From assembly GCF_945859705.1 (NCBI RefSeq), contig NC_079137.1, positions 80,683,150 to 80,747,149 of the forward strand: a stretch of DNA of 64,000 bases, read 5' to 3'. The notes beneath the pieces were generated by a model. That model was not told the DNA's origin and made no database searches. It saw only the letters and a program-made list of their open reading frames with translations. How positions within the stretch are numbered: position 1 is the stretch's first letter; every line of letters starts with the position of its first letter. Origin of the DNA: Episyrphus balteatus (lineage: Eukaryota > Arthropoda > Insecta > Diptera > Syrphidae). A program made the position numbers and the translations under genes. Shown piece by piece: positions 34,513-44,900 of this stretch.

Positions 34513-34700
34513 GCTACAAAGCTCAAAAGTGAGCTGAGCTCAGCTCACAGCTCAGCTCAAATTTTGAGCTAGCTGACTTTTGAGCTATGTACCATAGCTC
34601 AGCTCATTTGAGCTGAGCTGAAAGTCAGCTGAGCTGATGGTTGAGCTGAGCTGTTGGGTGAGCTAAAGTAAAGTGAGCTGAGCTGAGCTGTGATGGGTGA
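34513..34700. repeat. GAGCT/CAGCT pentamer-rich array (copy 2)
   Basis: Mirror of the array at 2404-2595: tandem AGCTGAGCTC and GCTCAGCTCA words interrupted by TTTGAGCTATGTACCATAGC. Confidence 0.85.
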
Positions 34701-34878
34701 GAGGATACATTGATTTTTATTTGGAAAGTATAATGAAATATGAAGATATTTTAAACTTTTATAAAACACCATAGCTCAAGATGTTTGGTTCTAGTTATTA
34801 ATGGAATTATTTTAACACATGGATATTTTTATAAATAAAACAGATAATTTTTCGTGATCTTTCTCTTGGTTTTTTTAA

Positions 34879-35345
34879 CCCTAGAAAGATAATCATAATA
34901 TACAGTAGCGAGCAAAAAAAATGCAAACGAAAAAACTATAAAGAGTTTTGAACAAGAAGTAAGTTACCAAATTTAGCATATTGAAACTGTTTTATTTTCA
35001 TTAAACAGAGTCAATTTGTGGAATATTTTACTCCAAAAGCATTATTTGGTCAAAAGTCTACCTAAATATGCGTTTTAAGACGAGCAAAAAAATGCAAATG
35101 TTTTTATTGTTTGCATTTTTTTTGCTCGCTACTGTACGTCTCAGAGACGTATGATTCTAAAAAAGATTTTTGGTCTTATGTTAACACTTTTTGTCATATT
35201 TATTTAACTCATTACTTAGATTATTTTAAAGAAGTGATATAATAAATGAAATCAATTTAACAAAAACCCAGAAATTTGAATTGAATTAGATAAAACAGTT
35301 CTTTACACGCCATACGTCTTACAGACGTAGATTATCTTTCTAGGG
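34879..35345. mobile_element. piggyBac-type MITE, 467 bp, nested
   Basis: The left end CCCTAGAAAGATAATC and the right end (complement of GATTATCTTTCTAGGG) are identical over 16 bases and match the known termini of the canonical piggyBac element, CCCTAGAAAGATA. Subterminal TACGTCT/AGACGTA repeats are inverted as well. The left flank is TTAA (34875-34878), the obligatory piggyBac target; the right flank is ATAA, one substitution away. Copy 1 of the surrounding element lacks it. There is no transposase, so it needs a trans-acting enzyme. Confidence 0.88.
34903..35134. mobile_element. mariner-type MITE, 232 bp, inside the piggyBac-type MITE
   Basis: Ends CAGTAGCGAGCAAAAAAAAT and its complement (ATTTTTTTTGCTCGCTACTG), flanked by TA on each side (34901-34902; 35135-35136). 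TA target duplication and this size fit Tc1/mariner-derived MITEs. It splits the piggyBac-type MITE just inside its left terminus, so it is the youngest of three nested insertions. Confidence 0.85.
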
Positions 35346-35947
35346 ATAATAATAGTAAATATATTTCTATTTTTTTAGTAAAATATTTCTTTTTTAGTCA
35401 TAAAAAAAATCAGGTACAATCCGGTTTTACGACTTTTTTCAAAATTCCGAGAAAATCGCGTTTGAAAGTTGGGGTAAATTTTTTTTTCGAAAAATCCCCG
35501 AATCTTTGAACGCTCCTGGAAGCTAAGCCGCTTGAGAGCAATTTTTGGGAGTGATGCCAAATGATAGCTTGTGTCATGGGCCTACGCTTTGCACATTGTC
35601 AGATTTTTAAAAAATCGCTTTGCATGTTAAACCGCCACATCATGCCTATTTTTTCAGAATCGGGCTTAACTTTTTTTTTACCTTTAAGTTCTCCTGGTTT
35701 GAGAACGCGTGTACCTACAGGGATGGAAGTTGTACCCAAATGTAGGTTAGAGTCCCCGCTACCTTTTGGCATCAAAAATTTTTTTTTCATTTTTTTTCAA
35801 AATTCCGAGATATAGGCGTTGGAAGTTGGGGCGCTCACTTTCAGCTCAGCTCACTTTCAGCTCAGCTCAAATGAGCTAAGCTATGGTACCTAGCTCAAAT
35901 TTGAGCTGAGCTGTGAGCTGAGCTGAAATGTTAGCTTTTTGCAACCC

Positions 35948-36030
35948 TGGCAACTTGCCACACGCAACTTGCCACATGCAACTTGCCACATACAACTTGC
36001 CACATGCAACTTGCCACATGAAACATGTAA
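35948..36030. repeat. 14-bp minisatellite, short copy (about 5-6 units)
   Basis: Reverse-orientation counterpart of 1500-1670 with unit AACTTGCCACATGC. It has about half the units of the other copy, showing that the array length changes between copies. Confidence 0.88.
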
Positions 36031-36225
36031 CTTGCTACGTGTTGTGTGTTTTATGTTTGCCGTACTGTGGCGTACTGCATTTTTAAATACTAAAGTACTG
36101 CGTACTCTAAAGGTGAAACGACAGCCCTGCTACCCAGGGTGATCGCGTCATAATCCCTTTGACATTCTTGTCAAAAAGTAAATTTTCATACCCACCCTCC
36201 CATAAGAAGTATAACTTCAAAAAAA

Positions 36226-37040
36226 AATATATGTATAACCAGGCCGCTTGTATTCGTGCGTATTTGTTGTCTGTTGTTCTGTTTCAAACAGAAATAAAAT
36301 AAATTAATTAATTTATTGTGGTCGAGCCATAAATGTGCCCAACAGCAACATCGCTACGAGTTTGTAGAGTACCCCATCAAGACCAAACCAAACCAGCAGC
36401 AACCTAACACACAGCAAACGGCAAACGCAAAACGACTGCAATAAATTCAATGATTATGCTTTTTATGATATGGGAATCGGGCCTCCTTCCATCTACCCCC
36501 TCGTCGCGACGCACGGTCTAACCTCAACCCTGCTATAGGCTATACAACGCGTCAAGTGGCCTACCATAAGCACTCAGTTCGCTCAGCGAACACAGCAAAC
36601 AGCATACCAAACCGGCCGGCCGGCTAATGCTGTCGCAGGCCAACGGTACAAGGGGATTAGCGGGGGGCTTTTGCATTTGGATACTTGATGTTCAAAGTAC
36701 GAGTGGGTGACATATAGTCAGTTCAACCAGCAATCGAACTGCCTGCCAGTCCTGGTCGATTCTGTGCGACTGGTCGTGAGACTCTTAACCCGAATGTAAG
36801 CCATTAGAATATAAATAGAATTTAATCTACTTTAGTGGTTGCACTCGTAACAGGCTAAAATCTCCCACACACACACACATTCGAGTCGTTCGTCGATAGT
36901 CCCTGGCTCGTTCGGCTTGCTTATTGCCCCATCTCTCCAGCTACTTGGCTTTGCTACTGGATTTGGCCATAACGCAGTGTTGTATATACATCCAAAACGC
37001 GTATAAATTGTCTGTCAATTCGGCAGCTTTTTAACAGGGC
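36226..37040. other. Repeat-poor island, moderately GC-rich
   Basis: Contains CTACCCCCTCGTCGCGACGC near 36494, CCGGCCGGCCGGC near 36612 and a CA run near 36870. No reading frame of note, and no relation to the window's repeats until about 37006, where GTCTGTCAATTCGGCAGC opens the next array. Possibly host sequence. Confidence 0.35.
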
Positions 37041-38060
37041 TAGATTTGATATTCAAAACAAGCTCATGTTGGGCGCCAATTAAAAAAATATATGACAACT
37101 TTCATTTCATTAAAAAAATATTCAACTTTCAAGACAATTGATTGTCAAGCAATTTGGTACCAGAAATTGAGAAATCATGATTTCCAAAAAATATAAGACT
37201 AGCATTAATATTGCATTAAGGCTCGCGTTGGGCGCCAATTAACAAAAAATGTGATTGCCTTAATTTGATTAAAAAATTCTTCAATTTTTGAAAATTGTGA
37301 CTCGTCATCAGAAATTGTGAAATCTTGATACTCAAAAAAGTGTCAGAAAAGCTATAAGGTTCGCGTTGGGCGCCAATTATGAAAATATGTGAAAACCTTC
37401 ACTTCAGTTAGAAAATTTTAGGCAAAAAAAATTTAAGAAAAGCTATAATGTATTCAAATTTGCGTTGGGCGCCAATTAAGAAATATGTATTAAAACCTTC
37501 ATCAAAGTAAAAAATCTTCAATTTTTAGTACAATTTTCAAACAATTCAGCATCACAAATTAAGAACTCTTAAAAATTGTATTGTATTATTCCAAAACACC
37601 ATAAATCACACGTCGGGTGCCATTTAAAAAATAACTAAAAGTAAGTTATAAGATATCTGAAAGCATCAACCTTCTAATAGAATCCTGGGGCCTTTTCGAA
37701 GGAGCCTTTGCGTTGGGCGCCAATTAAGAAAATATGTGAAAAGCTTCAATTAATTAAAAAAAACTGCAATTTTTCAGAATCAGAAATTGAGAAATCTTGG
37801 TATTCAAAAAAAAAGTTACAAAAGCTTAAATGTATTTAAGCTCGCGTTGGGCGCCAATTAAGAAAACCAGTGTGAAAATCTGCATCCAAGTTAAAAAATA
37901 TTATTACTTCAAGAGAATTTTTTGAGCAATTTGACATCAGAAGTTGAGAACTCTTAAAAACAATATAAATTTCACGTTGGGCGCCATTTAAAAAATAAAT
38001 AAAAGTAAGTTAAAATATATCTTATAGCATCAACTTTCTTATAGAAACTTGGGCCCTTTT
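37041..38060 (-). repeat. Primer-binding-site-like tandem array, reverse orientation (array 2)
   Basis: Eight copies of the complement of the core, (C)ACGTTGGGCGCCA with variants, end at 37078, 37237, 37375, 37474, 37622, 37722, 37856 and 37986, 99-159 bp apart. Most are followed by ATTAAGAAAATATGTG-type sequence, so on the minus strand the unit reads ...CTTAATTGGCGCCCAACG... The left border segment (GGCAGC then GGATTTGATATTCAAAA) and the right border (CACGTTGGGCGCCATTTAAAAAATAA) are shared with array 3. Confidence 0.85.
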
Positions 38061-39010
38061 CGATTTAACAAAGAAGCCTTTGTCAAACTATTTTGATACT
38101 CCCCCTAAGCTTTTACTATAACTTCGATATTATAACTTGGCTTTTGGTTTAGATATTTTGTTTTGTTTTGTTAAGTTTTCTTTTATTTTTTCTTCTGAAT
38201 GTTTTTGAGTTTAATTCTGATTGACGATGTCCTCGTAGAGTCAACCAACAACCAACGACGACATAAACATTATTGAATGTAACTCTAAGATTCTATATAT
38301 GTTTAGTGGAGTTGACACATGGCAGAGAATTTTCGTAATAGATTGCAAGGATGAATGGTGTGAATGGTATTAAGAAAGTAAATTGGGGATTAGTGTGTCT
38401 GGGGTTTTTGGAGGAGGGCTTACGACAGAGAGAATGAGGTAATTTATGACACTTTTCTGTCTCTATCGAGTCTGAATGTATCTAGTTTTTCTTCAATAAA
38501 ATTCCATAAGATACAAACATTAATACAAGCTGAAAGCAGGTGAATAGAAGTAAATTCAATTAATTATTTTGATTTAGGTATTGGATTCACATTAAAAAAA
38601 AATTGGTTGGATTTATCCTCAGAGAATGGGCGTAGTCCTGGTCAGCCGATTATTATTTTCTGTATTAGTATATCTAATGTGTTTTCGAAATACGTAACTA
38701 CAAGGAAGTAATAACAATTTGTTCACATTTATGGTCTATAATGGGTTTTTGGAGGACTGGAAGGCATTTTTTTCTCATATTATTGTACATAAGAATATGG
38801 AAGAACGATGAGATGATGAGCCTATTAAAATCGTACAAAGATTTATGTCAGGAAACTGTGCCAAATTAATTTTATTTTCAATGATTTTTTTTTTCTTTTT
38901 TCAAATAATAGCTATTTTGATGATGGCACCTGTCTGGCGACTGAACATAACCTAAACAAAGGAGCAAAAAAGAGACACATTAACTGTTAGTCCATATCGT
39001 CACAAGACCA
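38061..39010. other. Non-coding stretch, nothing recognised
   Basis: No paired ends, tandem structure or gene; probably single-copy sequence. Confidence 0.4.
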
Positions 39011-39470
39011 CTGGGAAACGGACAAAATCACGAAATTTTGAATCCAAAAAACCCAGAATCTAGAAAAACCAGAATCCCGAAAAACCAAAATCACGAAAAA
39101 GTAAAAACTCTTCAAAATTGTCTGTTCACTGATGTTTTATAAAAATTTAAACACTCATTAATAATTTAAATATTAAAATTCACAATTGTTTTTATTTGAG
39201 TTTTTTTTTTCCCACTTTTAACTCAATAATTACAACACTTCATAACTTCATACTTTTTTTTCAAAATCGATATACTTTTTTTTTCAAAATCGATATCTCG
39301 AAAAATTATATAAAATGAAAATTTGCGCAAATTTTTCATGTAATATAATTTTTGGGATTTTAGGTTTTTGGGATTTTGGGTTTTCTGGATTCTGGATTTT
39401 CGGGATTTCGGTTTTTCGGGATTTTGGATTTTCGGTATTTTGGGATTTCGGGATTTTGACCCCAGCCCGA
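39011..39470. repeat. Foldback of GGGATTTTCGG-type minisatellite arms
   Basis: The left arm (39011-39104) is C/A-rich with repeated AGAATCCCGAAAAACC words. The right arm (39347-39470) is the complementary G/T-rich form with repeated GGGATTTCGG and GGGATTTTGG words. The spacer is about 240 bp, AT-rich, with a duplicated TTTTTTTTCAAAATCGATAT. The peptide frame at 39315-39584 (repeating Gly-Phe-Trp-Asp-Phe) is an artefact of this array. Confidence 0.7.
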
Positions 39471-40809
39471 TTTCACATTTATTTTGAATTTAACGAGGAA
39501 TTCATCTATGCGGCTTTTCAGCTTATTAGTCATACTATGTACAAAGAAAACTATATCAAGTTATTTTCAATACCAACATTTTGAGACCAAAGTCTTTGAA
39601 GTAATGAACTAAAAAATAAAAAAAAAATAAAGATCCTTTAATGACCTAGTTTCGAATATATTATTGATGTTTCTTTTTTTATGTTAATTTATATTTTAAG
39701 AATTTATTTTTATTTTTTTTTTGTTAAATGAATTCCTTTTTAATTGCATTCATAAAAAGTTGCTTGTAAATTATTGTATACCTATCAAAAACAAAAGTAA
39801 AGCATTTCTGTTTCAATGAATAAAAAGAAAAAAAAAAACTCAAAGGTCCAAAGAGCTTTAAGTAGATACTTATCCATCTTCTGTGTTCCTGCTGATTGTA
39901 AGTTACCTTACATAATATTTTTCATTCATTGAAAATTTTTATTATTTTTTATTTTTATAAAAGTAAAAATTCAAACCAACATTCATAATACGTACTAATA
40001 AATAAAACAAATACAACAACAGAAATATCCACATCAAAGGTTTTTTTTTTGCACGCGTAGTGCACTTATTTTTATTATTTATTTTTTTTTATATCCCGTT
40101 TTTTTTTTCATAATAAATTTTCAATCAGTTTTCCACCGCACCACTTCAGCTCATCTCTTTTATAACCCGGAAAATTAATTCGTTTTCAATCATAATTTTC
40201 CCGGAAAATTACCTGAACTAACTGCAAAATAATGATGAGAAAAATACAAAATGTATATCATAACTATACTAACACAATAAAAAGAGATGAAAGAATACAA
40301 CAACAAAATTGTATACAATATAAATCTGATTTGCACTTTTTAAGTTTGATGCAGTTCTTCATAATAGTTGGTAATATAATAAACTACATATATATATAAT
40401 GCCTCAAGCCTCATTAAATGCAAATGCTATTTTCATATAAATAAATAAAATAAAAATAGAGATGCAAATGCAAACTACTATGGAAATAAAGAAGTGTTAC
40501 CAGTAGAACAATATTAATTTATAATAAAAAAAAAACCAATGCCAAACACTAAATTAACAAAATAAGATTTAAACCTTGTCTTATGCACCAGGGGTCTGGG
40601 GTTTGAATCCCCACAGCACGATACTTATTTTTGCAAACATTTCGAGGTGTAAACTTATCGAACATTGAGTAAGTATGTCCCGCAAATGTGGCCCACCTTT
40701 AGCGGTTTTTTTTTTATTTAAAACCATACAGTAAGGTCTTATTCATTTGTTCCTTTGGAAAGTAGTCTTACAAATAATTTCAATTCGGGTTTTTTTAACT
40801 TTTTATTTA
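39471..40809. other. Non-coding AT-rich stretch
   Basis: Apart from the tRNA T-arm-like patch near 40.6 kb, nothing is recognisable. Numerous A and T runs; short frames are compositional. Confidence 0.4.
40580..40622 (+). other. tRNA T-arm-like sequence (degenerate tRNA or SINE remnant)
   Basis: TGGGG (40597-40601), a 7-base loop TTTGAAT, then CCCCA (40609-40613) forms a perfect T-arm-like stem-loop. GGTTTGAATCC matches the Pol III B-box consensus GGTTCGANTCC except at one base. No A box or acceptor stem is visible upstream, so this is not a functional tRNA gene. Confidence 0.4.
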
Positions 40810-41889
40810 ATAGTGGAGTAACTAAAGCTCAAAAATTGGCAATATTAGGGAACCCGGCCGAACAGCTTAGGTTTGATGATCTTTTTTTTCAAACGTCGGT
40901 AATTAAAAATACTTTAAAGTCTATCAAAAATTTTTCTTAAATTTCATAAATTAATTGATGCCAAAAGATTGTCTAGGAAATTCAAGTAAAAAAAATATAC
41001 AGGAGTGAGGGACAATCTTCCAAAGTTCAAGCGATAGATGCAATTTTCTTATTAATTGACTTCAAACACAAAAAAAAATATTTGAACACAACGGCAACAC
41101 CTACAATATTCAAATATACATTTTTTAAAAGCTAGAAGCTTAGTCATATATGTAAAATTAAAATTAAGTTAATTGAATGAACGGCTTTTGAAAGAATGGT
41201 AATTGAACTCAGATTTTTGAAAAAAAAATTATTGAAAAAATTTTAACATGTCGTTTTTTAAACTTGGTCGTAATATAAAATGCATTTATTTTCAAATTTT
41301 TTGGCCGCATTTATTATGATTTCAAATTATAAAAGGAAATGTCAATATGTATTACGGTTTATGAAAAAAATTAAAAAGTATTTCATTTTCGAAGAACTTT
41401 TTTTAATAAAAGTTTTGAAAAAAAAATGTAACTTATTTTTTTTTTAAAAGTTCAACATCTAAACATAAAATTATTTTTTATTCATTTAATAACCCTTACT
41501 GTTGAAAGTTAAATAGCAAAAATTTAAAGTTCTTATTTACCACAGTCTTTGAGAAAATTAATTATTTCAATGCAAACATTCAGTTTTAATAAAAAAAAAA
41601 ACATTGAAATTGAAGTAATTTTTAATTTTTTTTCAAAAGTGTGATATATTTTACCTTTTTGGCTTCGAAATTCAACTGATAATATTTATGGCCAAAATTT
41701 TTTTTTAAATAAATTCATATTTTATTAGAAAAAGTTTGGAAAAAAGTCATTTTAAATTTGTCTAATAACATTTTTTTTTTAATTCTGAGTTTGAGGACCA
41801 TTTTTTCAAAAAGTCTTGATAAAATTAATTTAGTGGATTTAAATTTTTGAGATAGGAATGAGCTTCTGGCTTTTTAAAAATGTATTTTA

Positions 41890-43279
41890 AAATATTGTTT
41901 GCTGGATTTCTCAAAGGCTTTTGACAGAGTAAACCATGAATTACTTTACAAGAAACTTAGGTTTTATTTTGGCTTTCATGATAGAGCTGTGTGTCTTATT
42001 AGGTGTTATTTGTATAATCGCTTCCAAAAAGTAAGAATAGGCCAAAAAGAATCTGATTCTTTGAACCTACACATGGGTGTACCCCAAGGTTCTATTTTAG
42101 GACCCTTATTATTTTGTATTTTTATAAATGACCTCCCGAATGTATGTTCAAATGTACGTCTACATTTATATGCAGATGATTTACAGATATACCTATCTCG
42201 GCCGCTTGGTCTGCAGGAAGATTTGATCTGAAGAATGAATGAAGATCTAGAGGCAATATCCACTTGGACTCTTAACAATGGTCTCACTCTTAATCCGGAT
42301 AAGTCCCAACTTATAGCAATATCTAAAAAGCATATGGATACTTCATTTTTGCCACCCGTTTACCTATCCTTAGTACAGCTTCGTTTTGTAGATACGGTTA
42401 CTAGTCTTGGATTTAAAATCAATAGGACGCTTTCAGCTGAAAATCACATCAACTACATAGTTGGAAGAATCTATGCTGGACTACGTAAACTTTGGCAATT
42501 CTCTACCGTAACTCCTGTGAATACAAAGCTTAGACTTATAAAAACATTACTTGTGCCTCTTATTGACTACGCTAATGTAGTATATTGTAAGCCTGATTCG
42601 CATTCGCAACATAAGCTACTAGTTGCTTTTAACGATATGATAAGATATGTTTATGGCCTGCGCAGACACGAACATATTTCTCATTATCATCAACTAGTCC
42701 TTGGTTGCACTCTGCAGCAATATCTTGATGCAAGATGTTGTAGATTATTACACAAAATAATTCAAAATAGAACACCTCTTTATTTATATAATAAACTTCA
42801 ATTCGCGCAATCTGTAAGAACAACTAATCTTCTTGTACCAACTTGTAACTACTTGAATTCTTCACGGTTATTCATCGTCTATGCAACAAAACTATGGAAC
42901 TCTCTACCGGTTAACATTAAGAGAATAATTGGAACAACTAACTTTAAGAATGCAATAACTGTTCATTTTCGTTAAGGTAGTTTTGATATGTTGATTATTT
43001 AAATAAAATTTAAACAGGTTAATAATATATTTTTATTTTCAAAAAAAAAAAAAAAAAAAAAAATGTTTCTTGAAGTAACTATTATTTTAGTATTGTATTT
43101 TTTGAATTACTGTTTTTATCAAAAAAAAAAAAAAATTAGTATTTTTCACTGATTTGTATTGAAATTGTGTGTTATATTTACTATATACATATTATTATAT
43201 TATTATCCACATTGTTAAGTACTATAAAAGACTAAGTCTTACTTGTACACTGGTTATAAATAAATTGAAATTGAAATTA
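41890..43279 (+). mobile_element. 5'-truncated non-LTR retrotransposon
   Basis: Starts abruptly within the reverse transcriptase coding region and ends with AAATAAATTGAAATTGAAAT, the simple-repeat tail style of several insect non-LTR clades. The 3' untranslated part (42976-43279) contains two internal A runs (about 43040-43062 and 43120-43133). 5' truncation is the usual outcome of target-primed reverse transcription. It sits within the foldback element, whose right arm resumes immediately after the tail. Confidence 0.8.
41899..42975 (+). pseudogene. Non-LTR reverse transcriptase, truncated, one in-frame stop
   Basis: One continuous plus-strand frame from at least 41899 to the TAA at 42973-42975, broken only by a TGA at 42229-42231. 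Recognisable in order: LDFSKAFDRVNH (the conserved RT motif with the first catalytic Asp), MGVPQGSILGPLLF, LYADDLQIY with the catalytic Asp pair, LNNGLTLNPDKSQ, a thumb/connection region (LLVPLIDYANVVY) and the C-terminal LWNSLPVNIKR motif. The function in family members is target-primed reverse transcription of the element RNA; endonuclease, ORF1 and the N-terminal third of RT are missing here. The general layout fits the Jockey/CR1/L2-like group, but I would not assign a clade. The stop and truncation make it inactive. Outside the TGA the frame is intact over about 350 codons, so inactivation looks fairly recent. Confidence 0.92.
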
Positions 43280-43628
43280 TTGTAGGTGTTGCCGTTGTTT
43301 TCAAAATATTTTTTTTGTGTTTGAGGTCAGAATGTTAGAAAATTGCATTTATCACTTAAACATTGTCCCTTACTGCCTTTTATTTATTTTCCTTAAATTA
43401 CCTAGAGAATCTTTTGCTATCATTTGTTTTATGAAATTTAAGCAAAAAAAAAAGTGTTTTGTTAAAAAAAATTAATTTTAATTTAAAAAAACAATACGGC
43501 AACACCGGCAATTTTTAATCTATAGACTTTAAAGTATTTTTAATTACCTACGTTTGAAAAAAAAAAATCTTCAAAATCAGAGCTGTTCGGCCGGGTTCCC
43601 GAATAATTTGCTTTAGTTACTCTACTAT

Positions 43629-44581
43629 CATTTGTTCTATTAAATCTGAGCTGATACTTTCAAACACACATAAAATTTTAATTAAACATGTAAAAAAAAA
43701 AATTTTTAATTCAGGTGTTAAATCTTTGCCACCGGGTACAAAGGTGTTAAGTCATCAATGATAGTTTTCCGGAAAATGCGATTGAAGTTGAGCTAATGTA
43801 TGAAAATCGATGCATTTTTGAGCACTGATGATCTTATTTTTATAAGAAAGAGTTGCTCTAAATTTATGTTTTTGATACCAAATAAAAGAGCAAAACTTGT
43901 CAATTTTTTAAATAACTTTAAAAATCGGTAATTAAAAGAAAAATTGTCAAGAGAACAATCAAAACTTTATTGATACGAATTTGAACCCAAACTTTAGAAC
44001 TTGGTACACTTTTATCTCTCAGTACTTTATGTGCCAACATAATTTCAACATAGAAGAACTTGGTTTTTTTTTTAACAGTAATGTTTTTGTTGTGATTCTT
44101 ATTTCATCAAAACCCGAAAAGTGAAATTTTGTGACTTAACCCCTTTGTAACCGGGGGCAAAGAAATATGGTCTGTTTTTTGATTAATTTAGTTTAAAAAC
44201 TGCAAAATTACATATATAATAACGTAATTTTTCCAAAAAATGGGCCTAAATTAACACAAATTCATATTCTGAATACTAAGACTGATGATTTGCATCTTAT
44301 TAGTCGAGCTATTTTTATTTTCAACAAAAAAATGCTATTAAAAAACATTGTTTGATCTTCGTATGAAAAATAGATGTTGGCTGATTCTCAGACCTACCCG
44401 AAATGCTAGCAAAACTTCATAAAACGAGAATTTTAAAATATAGGAAGATATTGATTTATTACCTAGCATTATAATTGAGTTTTATTTTTACACGATATGG
44501 CTAAAAAGTTAGTGATGTTGGTATATTGTCTCACATGGTCGCCGGAATGCATTAGTTTTGATATCAAAACGGTGCAAATGG
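43629..44581. other. Non-coding stretch with an inverted CTTTGCC...CAAAGG motif pair
   Basis: CTTTGCCACCGGGTACAAAGG followed by TGTTAAGTCA (about 43723-43753) is mirrored by TGACTTAACCCCTTTGTAAC followed by CGGGGGCAAAG (about 44134-44163). The pair may be terminal repeats of a 440-bp MITE. Because TTAA lies on the inner side of each motif, it might instead be two facing ends of separate piggyBac-type elements. I cannot decide. Confidence 0.45.
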
Positions 44582-44900
44582 TCATTTGTCTGTCATTTCG
44601 GCAGCTTTTTTCCCAGGGCTGGATTTGATATTCAAAAGAAGCTCGTGATGGGCTACAATTAAGAAAATATGTGTAAATCTTTTTGTATTCAAAAAAGAGT
44701 TACAAAAGTTAGAATGCATTCAACTCGCATTGGGCGCCAATTAAGAAAACAAGTGTGACAATTTTCATCCAAGTTAAAAAATGTTCTAACTTCAAGAAAA
44801 TCTTCAATCAATTTGGTATCAGAAATCGAGAACTCTTACAAATTGTATCGTTGGAAAACGCCATAAATTTCACGTTGGGCGCCATTTAAAAAAATAACTA
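44582..44900 (-). repeat. Primer-binding-site-like array, short relative (array 3)
   Basis: Shares its left border (CGGCAGCTTTTT, then GGATTTGATATTCAAAA) and right border (CACGTTGGGCGCCATTTAAAAAAATAA) with array 2 but contains only three cores, ending near 44656 (degenerate), 44739 and 44884. It looks like either the unexpanded form or a deletion derivative of array 2. Confidence 0.8.

Larger units (their letters stand above)
34166..36218. mobile_element. TIR element with minisatellite core, copy 2 (inverted relative to copy 1)
   Basis: Reverse-complement counterpart of 1315-2936. Terminal repeats start at GAAGTTATACTTCTCATTC (34198) and end at AAGAAGTATAACTTC (36218), with similarity continuing outward through GTGTGTACACATGTACAC to about 34166. 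It holds the GAGCT-rich array (34513-34700), the conserved block (35390-35830), a second short GAGCT array (35835-35930) and the shorter 14-bp minisatellite (35948-36030). It differs from copy 1 by a nested piggyBac-type MITE at 34879-35345. The two copies lie 31 kb apart in opposite orientation. Confidence 0.8.
40810..43628. mobile_element. Foldback element interrupted by a non-LTR retrotransposon
   Basis: The left arm starts ATAGTGGAGTAACTAAAGC (40810), followed by GGGAACCCGGCCGAACAGC, AATACTTTAAAGTCTAT, GGGACAAT and AACGGCAACACCTACAAT (about 41105). The right arm, from ATTGTAGGTGTTGCCGTTGT (43278), repeats these landmarks in inverted order and ends GCTTTAGTTACTCTACTAT (43628). The arms are imperfect. 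The space between holds AT-rich sequence (41106-41890) and the truncated reverse transcriptase element. No target duplication is seen. Confidence 0.65.
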
